From positions 1-32,511 of the forward strand of contig WKLE02003859.1 of the NCBI GenBank assembly GCA_014885115.2: a DNA stretch of 32,511 nt. The letters are read 5' to 3'. Each line of letters begins with the position of its first letter. Position 1 is the stretch's first letter. Positions 1-11,345 of the stretch are shown here, piece after piece. The translations under genes were made by a program, and so were the position numbers. The notes beneath the pieces were generated by a model. The model saw only the letters and a program-made list of their open reading frames with translations. It did not search any database and was not told where the DNA came from. The DNA is from Asterionellopsis glacialis (taxonomy: Eukaryota; Bacillariophyta; Plagiogrammaphyceae; Rhaphoneidales; Asterionellopsidaceae).

Positions 1-3000
1 ATTATTATTATTATTATTATTATTATTCATTTTACGGTACCAATTTCTCTTTACACAGGTACTGGACCCTACTAATCACTGGTACAGTTCCATGCACAAG
101 GAGCTTCTGTATGGAACCATACCAGTGCTTGCTAGTTAAAAATGGCTGTATGTTGAGAAATTCTTGGTACAGCAAACAGCACCATTTTGTAAGATTGATC
201 GGAAGAGATCTGGGTACAACCGCAAATTTTTGTCAGTTGGGTGAGCCTGCAATGCCAAAAAGTGCACCAGCCAATGTTGTGATTGGATTCAATTCCAATA
301 CAAGTCGGCCGTGTTGTAATATAAAATATCAACATATGTATACATACTGGTTGTATATTCCAGTAGCATAAAAGTTTTTGAATATAAATACATATATTAC
401 AATTTTTGGAAGTATGTAAAATTATATATTCATGAATATGTTCATATTTGAAAATATGATTTTTGCATCTACATGGAGTCTACAAGGACCAAACGTCACA
501 AGTTGGTCCACCTAATCCTGGAACAACTCATAAGTCTTAACTTAGAATACTGAAATAGGTCAAATTATTATACTCTCATAAAGTAAAAAGAACAAGGATC
601 ATGGGAGAAGCAATTGAAAAACTAGAGAAACAAGTAGTATGAAAATATGGATGGAACATTTTGCAGAAATCTTCTTAAAAATATAAAAACTATATTGTAT
701 AATAAACAATTACCATTGCACTCCTATCACCATCAATTTATCTGTAGCTAGTTGGGGACCCATTATTTTGTTCTTGCCATTATTATGGCTTACTTCTTAC
801 TTTTCAGACTTTATCCTCTAATTAATTTCCTTTCTTGTTATTCTTATTTTCCCTTCTTTAATCCTCTTCCATCTAAAGAGTATATTCAAGGATTCACATA
901 TCTAACCCCTTGATCTAGCATTATGTTGGATCTTTTTCATGTGGATAGCTCTATAGGTTTTCTTCCATATACTTGTCTTCCCAACATAGTCAGTGTCTCC
1001 CAGAAACAACTAGTGTTCTCTGTGTTGATGACATCCAACCATAATCCTGGACATACTTATTCAGAACCATGGCTATAGGTGTCACACACATAAATTTTAT
1101 ATAATTCAATTTAATTTAATTTAGTAGTACTTTGCATCATGACTCCACTCCTCCATTGTTCAGAAAAGTCTTTTATACTTCTTTCTCCACTCATTTGTTG
1201 CTAGGAGAATTGCAAATGAAAAAGTGTAGAAGCATTTGTGATTTGATTACCTACTACATATCATATGATGCATTATTGACTTGCATTTAGTGCTAACATT
1301 ATTCTTCTCATTATGGAATCAATGTTTTGAAGGAGTTTCTCTATGGCTTACCATTGTTTGCACCAAGAATGTTTATTCCGTATTTCTAGTTTTGTCTTCA
1401 ACTGCCTCTAATGAAGAAAATTCTACTCTTTGTTTTCTTACAAAAGCATCTTCTGATAATAATAATACTATTGGATCCATGGTCAGCCCAGTGATTACAA
1501 TGCCTTCTTAATTTCTGAGTTGTTAGTAGAGATTTTAATAAGACTTATAGGATTGTAAAATATAATTATTAAGTTGTCATTTGATTATTTCTTTCCTTTT
1601 GTGAATATAAATATGATCATTATTCCACATGCCTAACAAAAGAAATTTTTAAATGTTTGATCATATCCAAGGTATTTTCTGTTCTTGTTCTGTTTGAACT
1701 TGTTACAACTTGATTGAAAACAAAGAATTGTTGTGTACTGTTACTAGTAGTTCTTCAAAAACATTTGGTAATCTTTCTGGCTAGTACTTGTACAGAATTC
1801 TTTTGCAACTCTAAGTCACAAAAATAGATATTCTCCTCATATGTCTCAAAGCACCCTCATACTTTCAAAAATGTATAACAAAAAGAAAAAGCCAGCCAGC
1901 AACAAAATAATAGTTTTGCAACATATTGACACAGAAACAATTTGATATGATATGTACGCTTATGGTGATAATTGTCACCTCCTGAATATTTTTCATAATC
2001 AGCATAGGGCCTGCTTTTTAAATATACTAGTATGGGAGTTTCTTACTAAAAGAGATCCAATCAAAAGTGTAAAAATAATTATCATAGTTGACAGAATTGT
2101 TGTTGTTGTTGTTGTTGTTGTTGTTATTGTTCTTATTGTTGTTATTGTATACCCTCCTCAGAATAATTTAATACAAAGTATTAGACCTGTTCACTGCTTA
2201 AACCTCTAATTCATAATGTATGGAATAGCAATACAGAAGAAGGAAAAGTACATTTCTTCATACTGATTCAATGACAACAATTCTGATTGAAATGGTCATA
2301 TTGACAGTAGTAGTTGCCTCCTCACAAACAAACCAAAGAGTAAAATCATGCACAGTAGTCAAGTGCTACAATAATTTTGCTAAATGGCTCTAGCAGTATA
2401 ATAATATTATTTTTGAAAATATTTTTCTCAAGATATAATTTCAAGATAAAATCATTATTAGAAAAAGAACAGAATTTTTCTTTTCTGATTTGGAAGAGAA
2501 TGAAAATTATCATTGCTGTAATAATCAATCCATTCCACCAATTTTAATTCTTTTATTTCTCCACCTCTTCATCCTTGCACTATGCTATTTCTAAAAGTCT
2601 AATGTATTTGGCAATAGTTAGCAAATTTATTTTTCAAAACTAGACTTATTCTAAACTTTTCTGGTGCTCATGGGAGATGGTATTATTATCACTGAAACCT
2701 ATACTTCATTTTCTTCAATGTGAGAAGTTCTTGCCCCACCATTCTCATCTCAACATATTAATCGAGGATACTGCCTTCCCTACTACTAAAACTATTTAGA
2801 GTCAGCTTAATTTATTGCTATACTACACATATAACAATAGGAAGAAAGTCCAAAATAGCAATTCTTCTTTTGTAGCATTACTCATTCTCAATTGCTGTGC
2901 TGACATCATAAAATTTATAGACTGAAAAATTCCATTCTGTTGGAGGCTTTGAAATACAAAAGGCAACAAATTTAGTTGAATACCTCATTATTGAAGAAAC

Positions 3001-4357
3001 AGCAGCAACTTGTATGTTATTTCCAATATATAATTAGAATGTTTCAAAAACACCCTTCTCTTCCTCCTTCTCCACTTTCCTCTTCTCAATCATTCTTGAG
3101 ATCATTTTGATGGCATCCCTTCAACAACTTATCCCTTTTCTTCCTACACACACATGCTTTAGCCATAATTTTCAATGTTTTTTGCAGCAACAATTCACAA
3201 CAGCATTTATTTCTGTAGGATCCCAGCAACATTTCCATGAGCACATAGAAGGACGCAGCAGCCCAATAGACTTTTGGATCTTCCTACTGCTGCTGAAATA
3301 CATCTACACTAATCTAGTACTAGCCACCACTATGATATCTTCAACACAAGGCCGGGTAGGGAATCCTAAGTGGGCTCCAATTATGATGCATTGGTAGTGC
3401 TTCCTACTCAAATACTTTTGTCAAGAAACTCTGGCCCTTTACAGTCTCTGGCCATTGTGCTTCTTCCAGTTTAATGGTTTCACAATGGTCAGATGGCAGA
3501 GATCCAATTTCCTAGCTAGTGTTAGGCTATTTATAGTACAACAGAATCAACAAGTTTATTTACCCCTCATTTGTCAAGAACCTTCCCATCCAGTTCTTGT
3601 TTTGTGTCTGCCTTTTCCCTGTTACAGGACTCACACTCTGAAGAAATATAGTTCACTCCTACCAAAGTAGTTAACAGCTAACAGTGCTGCTGCAAATTTG
3701 TTACCCAAATGTTTCTTTCATTTGAAAGTACACCACAGTAAGCTGGTTCATAACAGTTAGCCAATGCTCGCAATTACCAATTACAAACTAGGTAGTTAGT
3801 AGTTTAGATGAAATTGCCTGCTACTTGCTCAGTGGGCAGAGGCATGAGGAACAAAAGTGGTATTCATGACTGTTGTTACTGTGGTCAACAACTTAAAGTA
3901 GTCCGAATCTGTTCTTGTCCAATCATCCATATAGGTCCTAGTCGAGTCTTTGAGGATTGCCTCTCAAAAGACTCTGTTTGTAGTCCTCTAGTGTATCCCC
4001 ACTACACATAGATAACGGTATCCCAGGTACTATTAAAAAAATAAATCCTAGAGTAGTTTAAAGTACCAACAGGTACAAGTGTTTACAGTATATATACAGA
4101 ATATTCTGCTATAGAAGTTTGTCTCTCTGGTAGACTATTATCTTGACGTGATGTTCAAATTCTGCGAATTCACATCTTACGCTTGCGATGATTCTTGGAT
4201 AGCTTTTTCACCGCAGATAGAAAATGGTGTTCTTTTTATACTAGATTCAAATTCACCTATCCCTTGTGATTGACGCTTGCATGTTTTTTTGGTACCGTAG
4301 ATAGACAATGCCCCCAGCCCTTGAAACGTAGATATTAGTTATTCGTGCGCCTCTCCT
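1..4357. other. AT-rich gene-free region
   Basis: This stretch opens with an ATT trinucleotide run (about 1-27) and contains a GTT/TTG microsatellite near 2098-2135. The short open frames in it (longest under 100 codons) have no recognisable domain and no codon bias that I can see. A frame at 3808-4011 has several Cys residues, but it is too short and isolated to call. A GGTACC word occurs at 37-42 and another at 4291-4296. I see no gene, RNA gene or intact transposon here. Confidence 0.6.
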
Positions 4358-5653
4358 TCATTTTTCATTGCTATCTTTTGAAGCAAGTTTAACCAAGGAT
4401 GTAGCCGCATCATTCTTACTTCCCATGACATCACGATTTTCAGGATCACGCAAGGCACGTGAACACTTTTCACGCGCAACGTAGTTACCAACTTCAGACC
4501 ACATCCCTCCTATACTTTGTTGAAGGAATCGTCCACCTCTTTTGTGGATTTCATCTACAATACGTTGTGCAATTATCGTCTTTTCCTTTTTGGCGGACGC
4601 TACATATTCCTTTTTCTTGGTCCCAACATACGATAGAAACTTTTGATTGCCCTCATGGGCGTTAGCAGCCATGCCACGTCCCATCAATACATCTTGTGGG
4701 GTGGGCATGGTAAATTCCACCTTCCTCTCCATGGCTGCCTTTACAGATGCCTTGGCTTCACAATGGATAGCAACAGCTTCAACACTTGAAGGGTGTGCTG
4801 ACGGTGGTATTGGTCTTCCTTCTGTACTGGTATCTTTTTTGAACGAAGTTTGAAGATCGGAAGACAATGCACTTGAAGGATGAACAGCATTGTTCTTGTT
4901 CTTACTCTTGTTGTAATCTCCTCCGCTCATTTTTCCCGTGGATGCAAAATGAGAAGGAGGAGTTATGGTTGAGGATTGAAGATAAGGTTGATATTGTAAC
5001 GCGGCAGAAGTAAGAGGCATGGAAGAACTGCGATGCCCTGATGGCGCTCCAGATGCCTGGAAACGAGCTGTTGCTACTGCAGAATTATGCATGGCAGAAG
5101 GGTAGTGTGTTACTGTGTGTCCATGCGAATTCATAGTTGCAGCGGCAACAGAGTTGGACAGTTCTGGTGCTGCGATTATTCTTCTTCTAGCTGCCATTGC
5201 TGCAGTCGTACATCTACGCTTTGCTGCCTCAGCAGCAGCAACAGATGTTTGGGTATCACTTGAAAGCAAAGCATCTTGTAATTCCTGTCTTCTCTTTCTG
5301 GCTGCCGAGATCCTCTTTCGGACAGCAAGATATTCGCTCATTTCTGCAATTTCTTGATTAATCATGGCCAAGGCTTGCATCTTTTCAGCTCGTTCGTAGA
5401 CAGCTGTCGCATCATCAGCATCCTTCGTCATCATGCCTGACACAGGGAAACCACTTCCAACACCACCAGCAGCAGCAGCACTAGCACCCATATTTCTGCC
5501 AGCAAGACCTCCATGGCCTGGAATTCTCAGGTGTGAAGTTGTTGGATTTGGTGTGTATTTTGAAGTTGAAAAGACATCATCATCCGTTGCGTTTGCATCA
5601 AGTCCAAGTTGACGAGTGTTCTGTCTTCCAATGTACGAATCTCCACGAAACAT
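4358..5653 (-). CDS. DUF6824-domain protein (diatom-type), 431 aa
   Basis: The C-terminal block, residues about 317-404, carries the hallmarks of DUF6824, a domain greatly expanded in diatoms. They are a DVLMGRG start, then HEGNQKFLSYV, then a KKEKTIIAQRIVDEIHKRGGR helix, then W..V....AREK.SRALRD. The function of the family is not established; a nuclear or regulatory role is only an inference from its architecture in other diatom proteins. The N-terminal part is low complexity with Ala/Gly runs (about 50-70). Residues about 83-165 form a long charged helix rich in Ala, Arg, Lys and Glu that is probably a coiled coil. The middle is Ser/His/Asn-rich and likely disordered. The start is the first ATG of the frame, followed directly by coding-like sequence. 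The frame is intact with no intron needed. No partner gene lies nearby; the closest flanking DNA is AT-rich spacer on both sides. Confidence 0.9.
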   Translation of the reverse strand: MFRGDSYIGRQNTRQLGLDANATDDDVFSTSKYTPNPTTSHLRIPGHGGLAGRNMGASAAAAGGVGSGFPVSGMMTKDADDATAVYERAEKMQALAMINQEIAEMSEYLAVRKRISAARKRRQELQDALLSSDTQTSVAAAEAAKRRCTTAAMAARRRIIAAPELSNSVAAATMNSHGHTVTHYPSAMHNSAVATARFQASGAPSGHRSSSMPLTSAALQYQPYLQSSTITPPSHFASTGKMSGGDYNKSKNKNNAVHPSSALSSDLQTSFKKDTSTEGRPIPPSAHPSSVEAVAIHCEAKASVKAAMERKVEFTMPTPQDVLMGRGMAANAHEGNQKFLSYVGTKKKEYVASAKKEKTIIAQRIVDEIHKRGGRFLQQSIGGMWSEVGNYVAREKCSRALRDPENRDVMGSKNDAATSLVKLASKDSNEK

Positions 5654-6950
5654 ATTTGCACACGACTTCGTTAGCTTTTGATCTTAAGGCAATGGTTACC
5701 TTTTAATATGTATTGAAAAATAAGATTTCAACTGATTTTAATTGTTGAACGAGCAACTACCATCGAAAGTGATTCGTTTATTGGCAGACCAGAGCAACAC
5801 GGAGAAGCCGGAGAAAAAAAAAAAAAAAGAACGTGAGGAACATAGAATACACTATATTATATATATGACAAATGTCTTTTTTGCACAGAGCATTTTCTGT
5901 ACAAGGTACACGTAGTCCTACTTGAACCGCCCTGGTACCAGCTACCTTGTACCAGGTATACCTTTTAAAAGAGAGTGAGAGGATTCTTCATAAAAAAATA
6001 CTCCGTAAACTACTTATTATGATAATATAATTTCTATTTAATAATACTGTCTACATAAATCTGTTTGGAATAGAGACCAATCTCATTTCGAGTCCGATGC
6101 ATAATTGCAAGCCCTTTATTTGTATGTAGGACAACCCACAGTACGTGAAATGGTTCTGATAGCAATCTAACCCTATCTTTTTTTGCCACATATGCGGTGA
6201 TTACCAGCAGGTGAATAGTAGGATTTTATGTACCTGGTAATATTATTATATTTTTACGCTATAATTTCCTCTCTAGTGAAGGGATAGAAGATGATGATAG
6301 GATCCGTACAGGTAGAAGGTAACCGCAGATATTGTAGAGCTGGATCACATCTATTATTTGTATCTGTAATTTTTCCTACTAGGAACTATGGCCCCAGAGT
6401 TTCTAGATCGATGAGTAGAAGAAGTCATATTTAATATTAAGAATTAATATTAATACCAGGTATTTAGTATTGCTGAAACGGGACTTGCGGAGATTCAAGA
6501 GCAGGGTAAGTACAATTTCTTTCATATAAAATATCTAGTATTAAAATTCTGAAAATGGGACAGCCTGCCGGGATTCTATGCAGTTCCATTTTTTACTTAT
6601 CAGTGACGGAATTTTTCTTGGGTTACTACTGTACTTTGAAGGAAATACAGAGGACATTGCCCAAAATGACTTGTCCCGGTTCAACGATTTTTAGGAAACC
6701 CACAACCCACGGCTCCTGTCGTCATCACTATTTAACGAAACGTCAGTATCAAGGATTTTAATGAAAGAAAATTTTGATTAAAAGTTTTCTTCCTTCTTAT
6801 GACTTTAGTGAATCAGAGGTCATTTTGCACTTGCAACGATACAATCATTACAAAGTTAATGTGACACCTGGTACAGTAATTACCAGCTAGATGAAATTAC
6901 ATCCACAATATATCGAATGAAAAAAATTATTTGATTTTCAGAAATGGACT

Positions 6951-6958
6951 TGACGTCA
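6951..6958. promoter_or_regulatory. TGACGTCA palindrome (CRE/bZIP-type)
   Basis: A perfect TGACGTCA lies inside the longer word ACTTGACGTCAT, which recurs at 7087-7098. Such sites are bound by bZIP factors in many eukaryotes. Whether it is functional here is unknown, since no gene start is close by. Confidence 0.35.
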
Positions 6959-7088
6959 TTTTTACTAAGATAACAAAAACTGAGATTTCTGTAGTTGTAA
7001 TCAGAACCACAGTAGTATCAACACATCTTCAGTAGAGTATCCTCCAATTGCAGTTCCCGCATTATTGAATTCACGATTTTCGGATACT

Positions 7089-7096
7089 TGACGTCA
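7089..7096. promoter_or_regulatory. TGACGTCA palindrome (CRE/bZIP-type), second copy
   Basis: This is a second perfect copy with matching left context (GATTTTC.GA...ACTTGACGTCAT), 138 bp after the first. The shared context suggests a short direct duplication rather than chance. Confidence 0.35.
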
Positions 7097-7240
7097 TGAA
7101 CCGTTCCACGAATACAAAAAAATAACCCTTTCTTCACTTTTCAACCTTATTGGAACTTCTATTATCATTACACTGTCGATATAATTTTCTACTTTTTTAT
7201 ATATTCTGTATCAGAGGAAGTGGAGAGTAGAGGTGCGACA

Positions 7241-7254
7241 TGACTCATGAGTCA
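7241..7254. promoter_or_regulatory. TGACTCATGAGTCA palindrome (AP-1/Gcn4-like)
   Basis: This is a perfect 14-bp palindrome formed by TGACTCA and TGAGTCA half-sites sharing their centre. It lies about 85 bp outside the left terminal repeat of the element at 7334. A role is inferred from the motif only. Confidence 0.35.
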
Positions 7255-7333
7255 ATGTTTGTGATATTCGACTACTGTACCTGTAATTTGTTTAATCAAC
7301 ATTTTCAACCTCTAGAATCAATCAATTTTATAG

Positions 7334-7382
7334 GAGGGTTGTTCATTGCATTCCCATTTTCTGCATTCTTTTCGCATTCCAC
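7334..7382 (+). repeat. Left terminal inverted repeat (49 bp)
   Basis: It matches the reverse complement of 10232-10280 with two mismatches (G/C near position 15 and C/T near position 40 of the repeat). Confidence 0.85.
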
Positions 7383-7810
7383 AGAAATATAACGTTTTCG
7401 TAACGGTAATTATTTTCGATTGTAATTTCTCTTTTCTCCCCAACTTTCTCCCACCCCACTCCTTGTTCTCTTCGAACTCGACACGTTTGTTTTTGAAAAT
7501 TATAGATATTTTCCTGGCAGTATTTATATATATTACAGTATTTCACACCGAATCGATGTTGTCATTCTTCCTTTGGTTTGAATTTTTTTTTATTTGATTA
7601 TCAATAACGGAGATCCAAATTGATGGTTCACCAAAAAACCTCAAGGGATAAAAGAAAAATTGGTCAGCACAGTTTGCATGATCATCAAATCCTGCTTGAA
7701 GATTCAAAATTCGTCTCCAGGTATGGGTAGAACAAGCTGAAAAAGTATTACTTTTTATCTTTCTTCATAATTTTTCAAATCTAACTGTTGTAAAAGAATT
7801 TACAAGCTTT

Positions 7811-8359
7811 TTGATCGAGTACCACCGTGCATTAGTTTTATCCCAGGCATTATTGTACAACTTATTTCTCTCATTTTACACAAAAGAAAACAAACAAACC
7901 ATGATTGCGACACAAAGAACAACAGAAACATCATCACCACAGAAAACATGGATGGGAAATCCATTCATTAACCAAGCTGATACTTGGTCGGAATGAATCA
8001 ATCAAGAATGATACAAATTATTGGATGCCACCAGTACTGAAGTGTGTTTGCATGAATACTTTAACCTTAGTTTGATCTTGGGAGGCACTGATCCATTGGT
8101 TTCCACTGATTGTGTGTACTACAACAAGATAACCAAGAAAATTATATCAGAGTGTGACTCATCCAATTGGTTGTCAGACTTCTTGTGTGAGGAAAATGCC
8201 ACTGATATGACTGAGGATGAAGTTAATGAAGAATACACATCTGTTGGTTTCAAAGTGGTTAGTAAAACTAATGTTGGTGTAACATTACAAAAAATGGACC
8301 ACTCGGGAGCTGGGAAGCATTTGTACCATATTGATGATCACCACACTCTCGGTCTTTGA
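7811..8359 (+). pseudogene. Interrupted 183-codon frame inside the TIR element
   Basis: One reading frame is open from 7811 to 8359 except for two TGA codons, at 7994-7996 and 8009-8011, 15 nt apart. The part after the stops (8012-8359) is the better coding candidate: mixed composition, acidic middle (MTEDEVNEEY) and no low complexity. It starts only at a TTG; the first ATG of the upstream half is at 7901. I recognise no family. It could be a relic of a transposon gene or a captured host fragment. With the standard code, which diatoms use for nuclear genes, it is broken. An intron removing both stops is possible but I see no convincing splice pair. Confidence 0.3.
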
Positions 8360-9524
8360 ATTTGATTTACCAAGATTATGAGGTACTCTGGAAAAATGAC
8401 TACACCAAGTATGTATTGTGGTGCACTTTATTTTTGGTTCGATTATACTCAACCCATTATAAAAAAGGTATCCCAAAATAGATTGTATTAGAATTTTTAG
8501 AATTTCCGCTTGACTCTTTACGTTTTCTATGCATTCTCCTGAAAGTCTTAACCAGTATCAGCAGGTCCATACTAATCATCCAAAAAGCAAAATTAGCAGA
8601 TGAGACAAAGCTTGTTGCAGAGACTTATCCTGTTTGGTGATACTGGAAAATACCCTCAAACTCCGTGCTTGTTGACTGATAATCCTCATGTCGGAAATAG
8701 TATACATCAAAAGTAATCAAAAACCACAACCGCATTTTGTTGCTTTTAAATCACACATAACACATGTTCTCTATCAAAATCTAGGAAAAGATAAAGATTG
8801 GGCAGTCATACTTCTCATCCTTGAAATTTATTTCTAAAATCTATAGGGAAATTTCACCAGATGGAAATGATATCCTGTCAGAAATGAATATCCTTGAAGT
8901 TGATTGTCTAATATTTGTGGAGAACGTCTATACGGACTCTTTGGGAGGTGGGCTGCACTTTTAGCAAGAGACGTAGCCAAACCATCATTGCCACCAAGTA
9001 GGGAAACAACATTATTCCATTCCTGAAATCTAAAATGAGATGAAAACTCAAGAGAAAGTCTATCTCGGCCACGGTGTGTATAGTATTCGGACCAAAACCA
9101 CAACAACTTGCAAAAGTTGTGGAGAACATCAGGACGGTCTCCAATGGACAATGAACCACATACTTGAAAAACAAAAAAGGAATCCGTGTGCAGGAAGGGA
9201 ATACAACAGAGAGAGGCCATGGTAATACTGTTAGACTTGGGTTCAAAATGAAAATGACTCGGGTCAAAATAAAAATGAATATCATGAAACACAACACAGA
9301 CAGCACCAGCAACATTTGTTTTCCCTTATACTTACACAAACATGTGCTAAATCAATTCCCATGCCAATGCAACTGTTGCGACAGCTATTTGTATTGTACC
9401 ATTTGTCCATTGTTCTTGAACAGTGGTACGTTCCCTTTGTTTAATCCTGCATGGTAGGCTGCTGAACCTATTAACTGTCCAGTTATGCTTGATTTTAAAT
9501 TTGCAGTCATGATTTGATGGACAA

Positions 9525-9995
9525 TCATGGATGTGTCTTGATGTTTATGTACATAAATAATACCACTACATGGTGGTGGTCATTTTGTTTGTTGTTGTTG
9601 ATTACCTGCTGTTGTGTAGCAGTACTACTATTATTATGTTGCGTTTGGATAAAATCTAACAAATCACCCATAGCACCACAAACAGATCCATTGTTATCTA
9701 ACGCATCTTTAAAGCGTACTTGATAGGATATATTAGGACGATTAAAGGTACTTTTCAATATAACAACTTGATTGTTAGTATTAATACTGCTATGACTGTA
9801 ATTTAGATGAAGAGGAAATATCCCCATGTCATCGTCCTCATCATCATTATCATATACAGTATCAAATTGTAATGTTTGTTGTATATCTTGAATCACTTTC
9901 GATGTACCTGGTAGCTGTTGCTGTACATGCCTGCAATACACGGAATGTACGGAAAGGATTGCCGCAACCATGATAATTCTAAATACGCCTTGCAA
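9525..9995 (-). CDS. Candidate small secreted-like protein, unrecognised
   Basis: This 156-codon frame begins with a hydrophobic stretch (IIMVAAILSVHSVYC) that resembles a signal peptide. It then has an acidic run (DNDDEDDD, about residues 50-57) and an Asn/Gln/His-rich tail. It lies wholly within the 7334-10280 element, antisense to the interrupted frame upstream. Nothing in it matches a family I know, and the tail is simple sequence, so it may be spurious. If real, it would be a passenger gene of the element. Transcript evidence would settle it. Confidence 0.22.
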   Translation of the reverse strand: MQGVFRIIMVAAILSVHSVYCRHVQQQLPGTSKVIQDIQQTLQFDTVYDNDDEDDDMGIFPLHLNYSHSSINTNNQVVILKSTFNRPNISYQVRFKDALDNNGSVCGAMGDLLDFIQTQHNNSSTATQQQVINNNKQNDHHHVVVLFMYINIKTHP

Positions 9996-10231
9996 AAATC
10001 ATGTACATTGTAGTACAAACAAATATAACAAGAGGGGAAGGAATTGAATGAGTTATCAGTTAATGTATAAAGAACATAGATTTGAAAAATCTGAGAAACA
10101 TTTTGAAAAAGGGGGGGAAAGGATGATCCAACAACGAGGGGAGAGGTTTGGAGCTCTGCAAGGAAAAAAAGACGGTTACTACCATTAAATAGGTGGAGTA
10201 CAGGACCAACCAATCATATTGAACAAAAGTG

Positions 10232-10280
10232 GTGGAATGCAAAAAGAATGCAGAAAATGGGAATGGAATGAACAACCCTC
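10232..10280 (-). repeat. Right terminal inverted repeat (49 bp)
   Basis: This is the reverse-complement partner of 7334-7382. It is followed at once by TTTTATA, which also precedes the left repeat. Confidence 0.85.
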
Positions 10281-10300
10281 TTTTATAAAAGTAAGTAGTA

Positions 10301-10892
10301 TTGGAGCACTCCTAAAATTCTGCTGGATCAAATTGAGCTGGCTGGCTCAAATTGGTACTCCAAACCTCGCCAAACCCAAAATTCACTTGCTCTATTTGGT
10401 TCACTCTCTCTTAAAAAGTCCCAATCATATAAAAATTTAGTATTCATTCCATGAAAATGAAATGACAGTACTACTTTCATATTTACAAGACAAATACAAC
10501 AAAAAGAATACTTTGGTGAGTTTCACATTGATACTCCACTGCAGGGGAGACTCAAGACGACTCCACCATGACCAACCTTGGTGGTGACTGAGCACCTAGT
10601 AACACAACAATCAATCATTCAAGCACTTTATCCCTTCCATCTGTCTCCATCATGAGACTTACCTACAAGGAATGGATTATCTTCATTCTTCTTTTTGATG
10701 ATTATCATCATCATCTTTACGACAACAATGACGACAATAAAAAAAATCACTTGACAAAAATTATGAGATGTACGTTTAGAAGAGGAAAAGGAAGATGGGA
10801 TCCAAAAAAGCTAATTTGATATGGGGAAACCCAGAAAAGAGCCGGATCAATTTGAGATTTTTGCTTGAAAAAGAATTTTAGGAGCGCTCCAT
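10301..10892. mobile_element. MITE-like element, about 592 bp, TA-flanked
   Basis: TTGGAGCACTCCTAAAATTC at 10301-10320 pairs with the reverse complement of 10872-10892 (ATGGAGCGCTCC then TAAAATTC) with two mismatches. The core GGAGCGCTCC is itself palindromic. The dinucleotide TA lies just outside both ends (10299-10300 and 10893-10894), as expected for Tc1/mariner-type insertion. There is no coding frame of note inside, so this would be a non-autonomous element. It starts only 20 bp after the neighbouring TIR element ends. Confidence 0.6.
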
Positions 10893-11345
10893 TAATAACA
10901 TTGTGCTTTGCTAGCTTTGTCATGCTCAGAGCTTACCCCCCGACCAACAGAACATGTTTTGTGCTTTTTGCTCATATCAGGCCAACCCTTACCACGTGAC
11001 AAAAACAAAACCAAGCACAGACACCTTTTTTTCCAGATGTGATGCTTTCAGTGCAGAGTTTCGAGATATAAGGTTACAGTTAAAAATTGATAAACCCTCA
11101 TCTGCTTTTTTACTGTTCAGATGCATTACGGGTTTGTGAAGTACTTTAAAAAAAGCTGAGGCCGATCCTTATCCTATGACAAAAACAAAAACAAAACTGA
11201 ACGTTTTTTGATGGACTGACAGACTGAATCAGGTTTTGCACTCGAGGCAAAATTTTTGTCCTTATTGCAAAACAAAAACAAACACAAAAGGGATGGAAAA
11301 CATCTTGAACCAATCAGATTACTTCACTGAAAAATCTTATTATTG

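Larger units (their letters stand above)
5654..7325. other. Gene-free spacer with short palindromes
   Basis: There is no convincing coding frame. The stretch holds a poly-A run near 5815-5830, a TA-rich run near 5850-5870, a cluster of GTAC-containing words at 5905-5965 (GGTACC at 5934-5939) and a pair of CRE-like palindromes plus an AP-1-like palindrome between 6951 and 7254, listed separately. The left end abuts the DUF6824 gene start and so should contain its promoter. The right end abuts the left target duplication of a TIR element. Confidence 0.55.
7334..10280. mobile_element. TIR-bounded DNA element, about 2.95 kb, probably non-autonomous or decayed
   Basis: Positions 7334-7382 and the reverse complement of 10232-10280 match at 47 of 49 positions, starting GAGGGTTGTTCATT and ending GCATTCCAC. 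Directly outside each repeat lies TTTTATA (7326-7332, with one extra G at 7333, and 10281-10287), the likely target-site duplication of 7 bp, or 8 bp with one change. This is the structure of a class II (cut-and-paste) transposon. The interior has no open frame above about 156 codons and no transposase motif that I recognise, so it is probably a deleted or degenerate copy mobilised in trans. The superfamily is uncertain: a 7-8 bp duplication would fit hAT-like elements, while the GGG-beginning repeat recalls PIF/Harbinger, whose duplication is normally 3 bp. Confidence 0.8.

Noticed and set aside
3808..4011. 67-codon frame with several Cys pairs, considered as a zinc-binding fragment
   Set aside because: Too short, spacing does not match a known finger, and the surroundings are non-coding.
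7994..8011. Two in-frame TGA codons read as selenocysteine
   Set aside because: No SECIS-like element was recognised downstream, no cysteine-homologue family is known for the protein, and the locus lies in a decayed transposon.
8440..8462. TGGTTCGATTATACTCAACC as a tRNA T-arm
   Set aside because: The T-loop consensus is incomplete and no matching acceptor or anticodon stem lies upstream.
8834..9339. Overlapping minus-strand frames of 143 and 152 codons inside the TIR element
   Set aside because: Both overlap each other in different frames, are rich in Phe, Ser and Leu, and contain no recognised motif; the plus strand shows only broken fragments.
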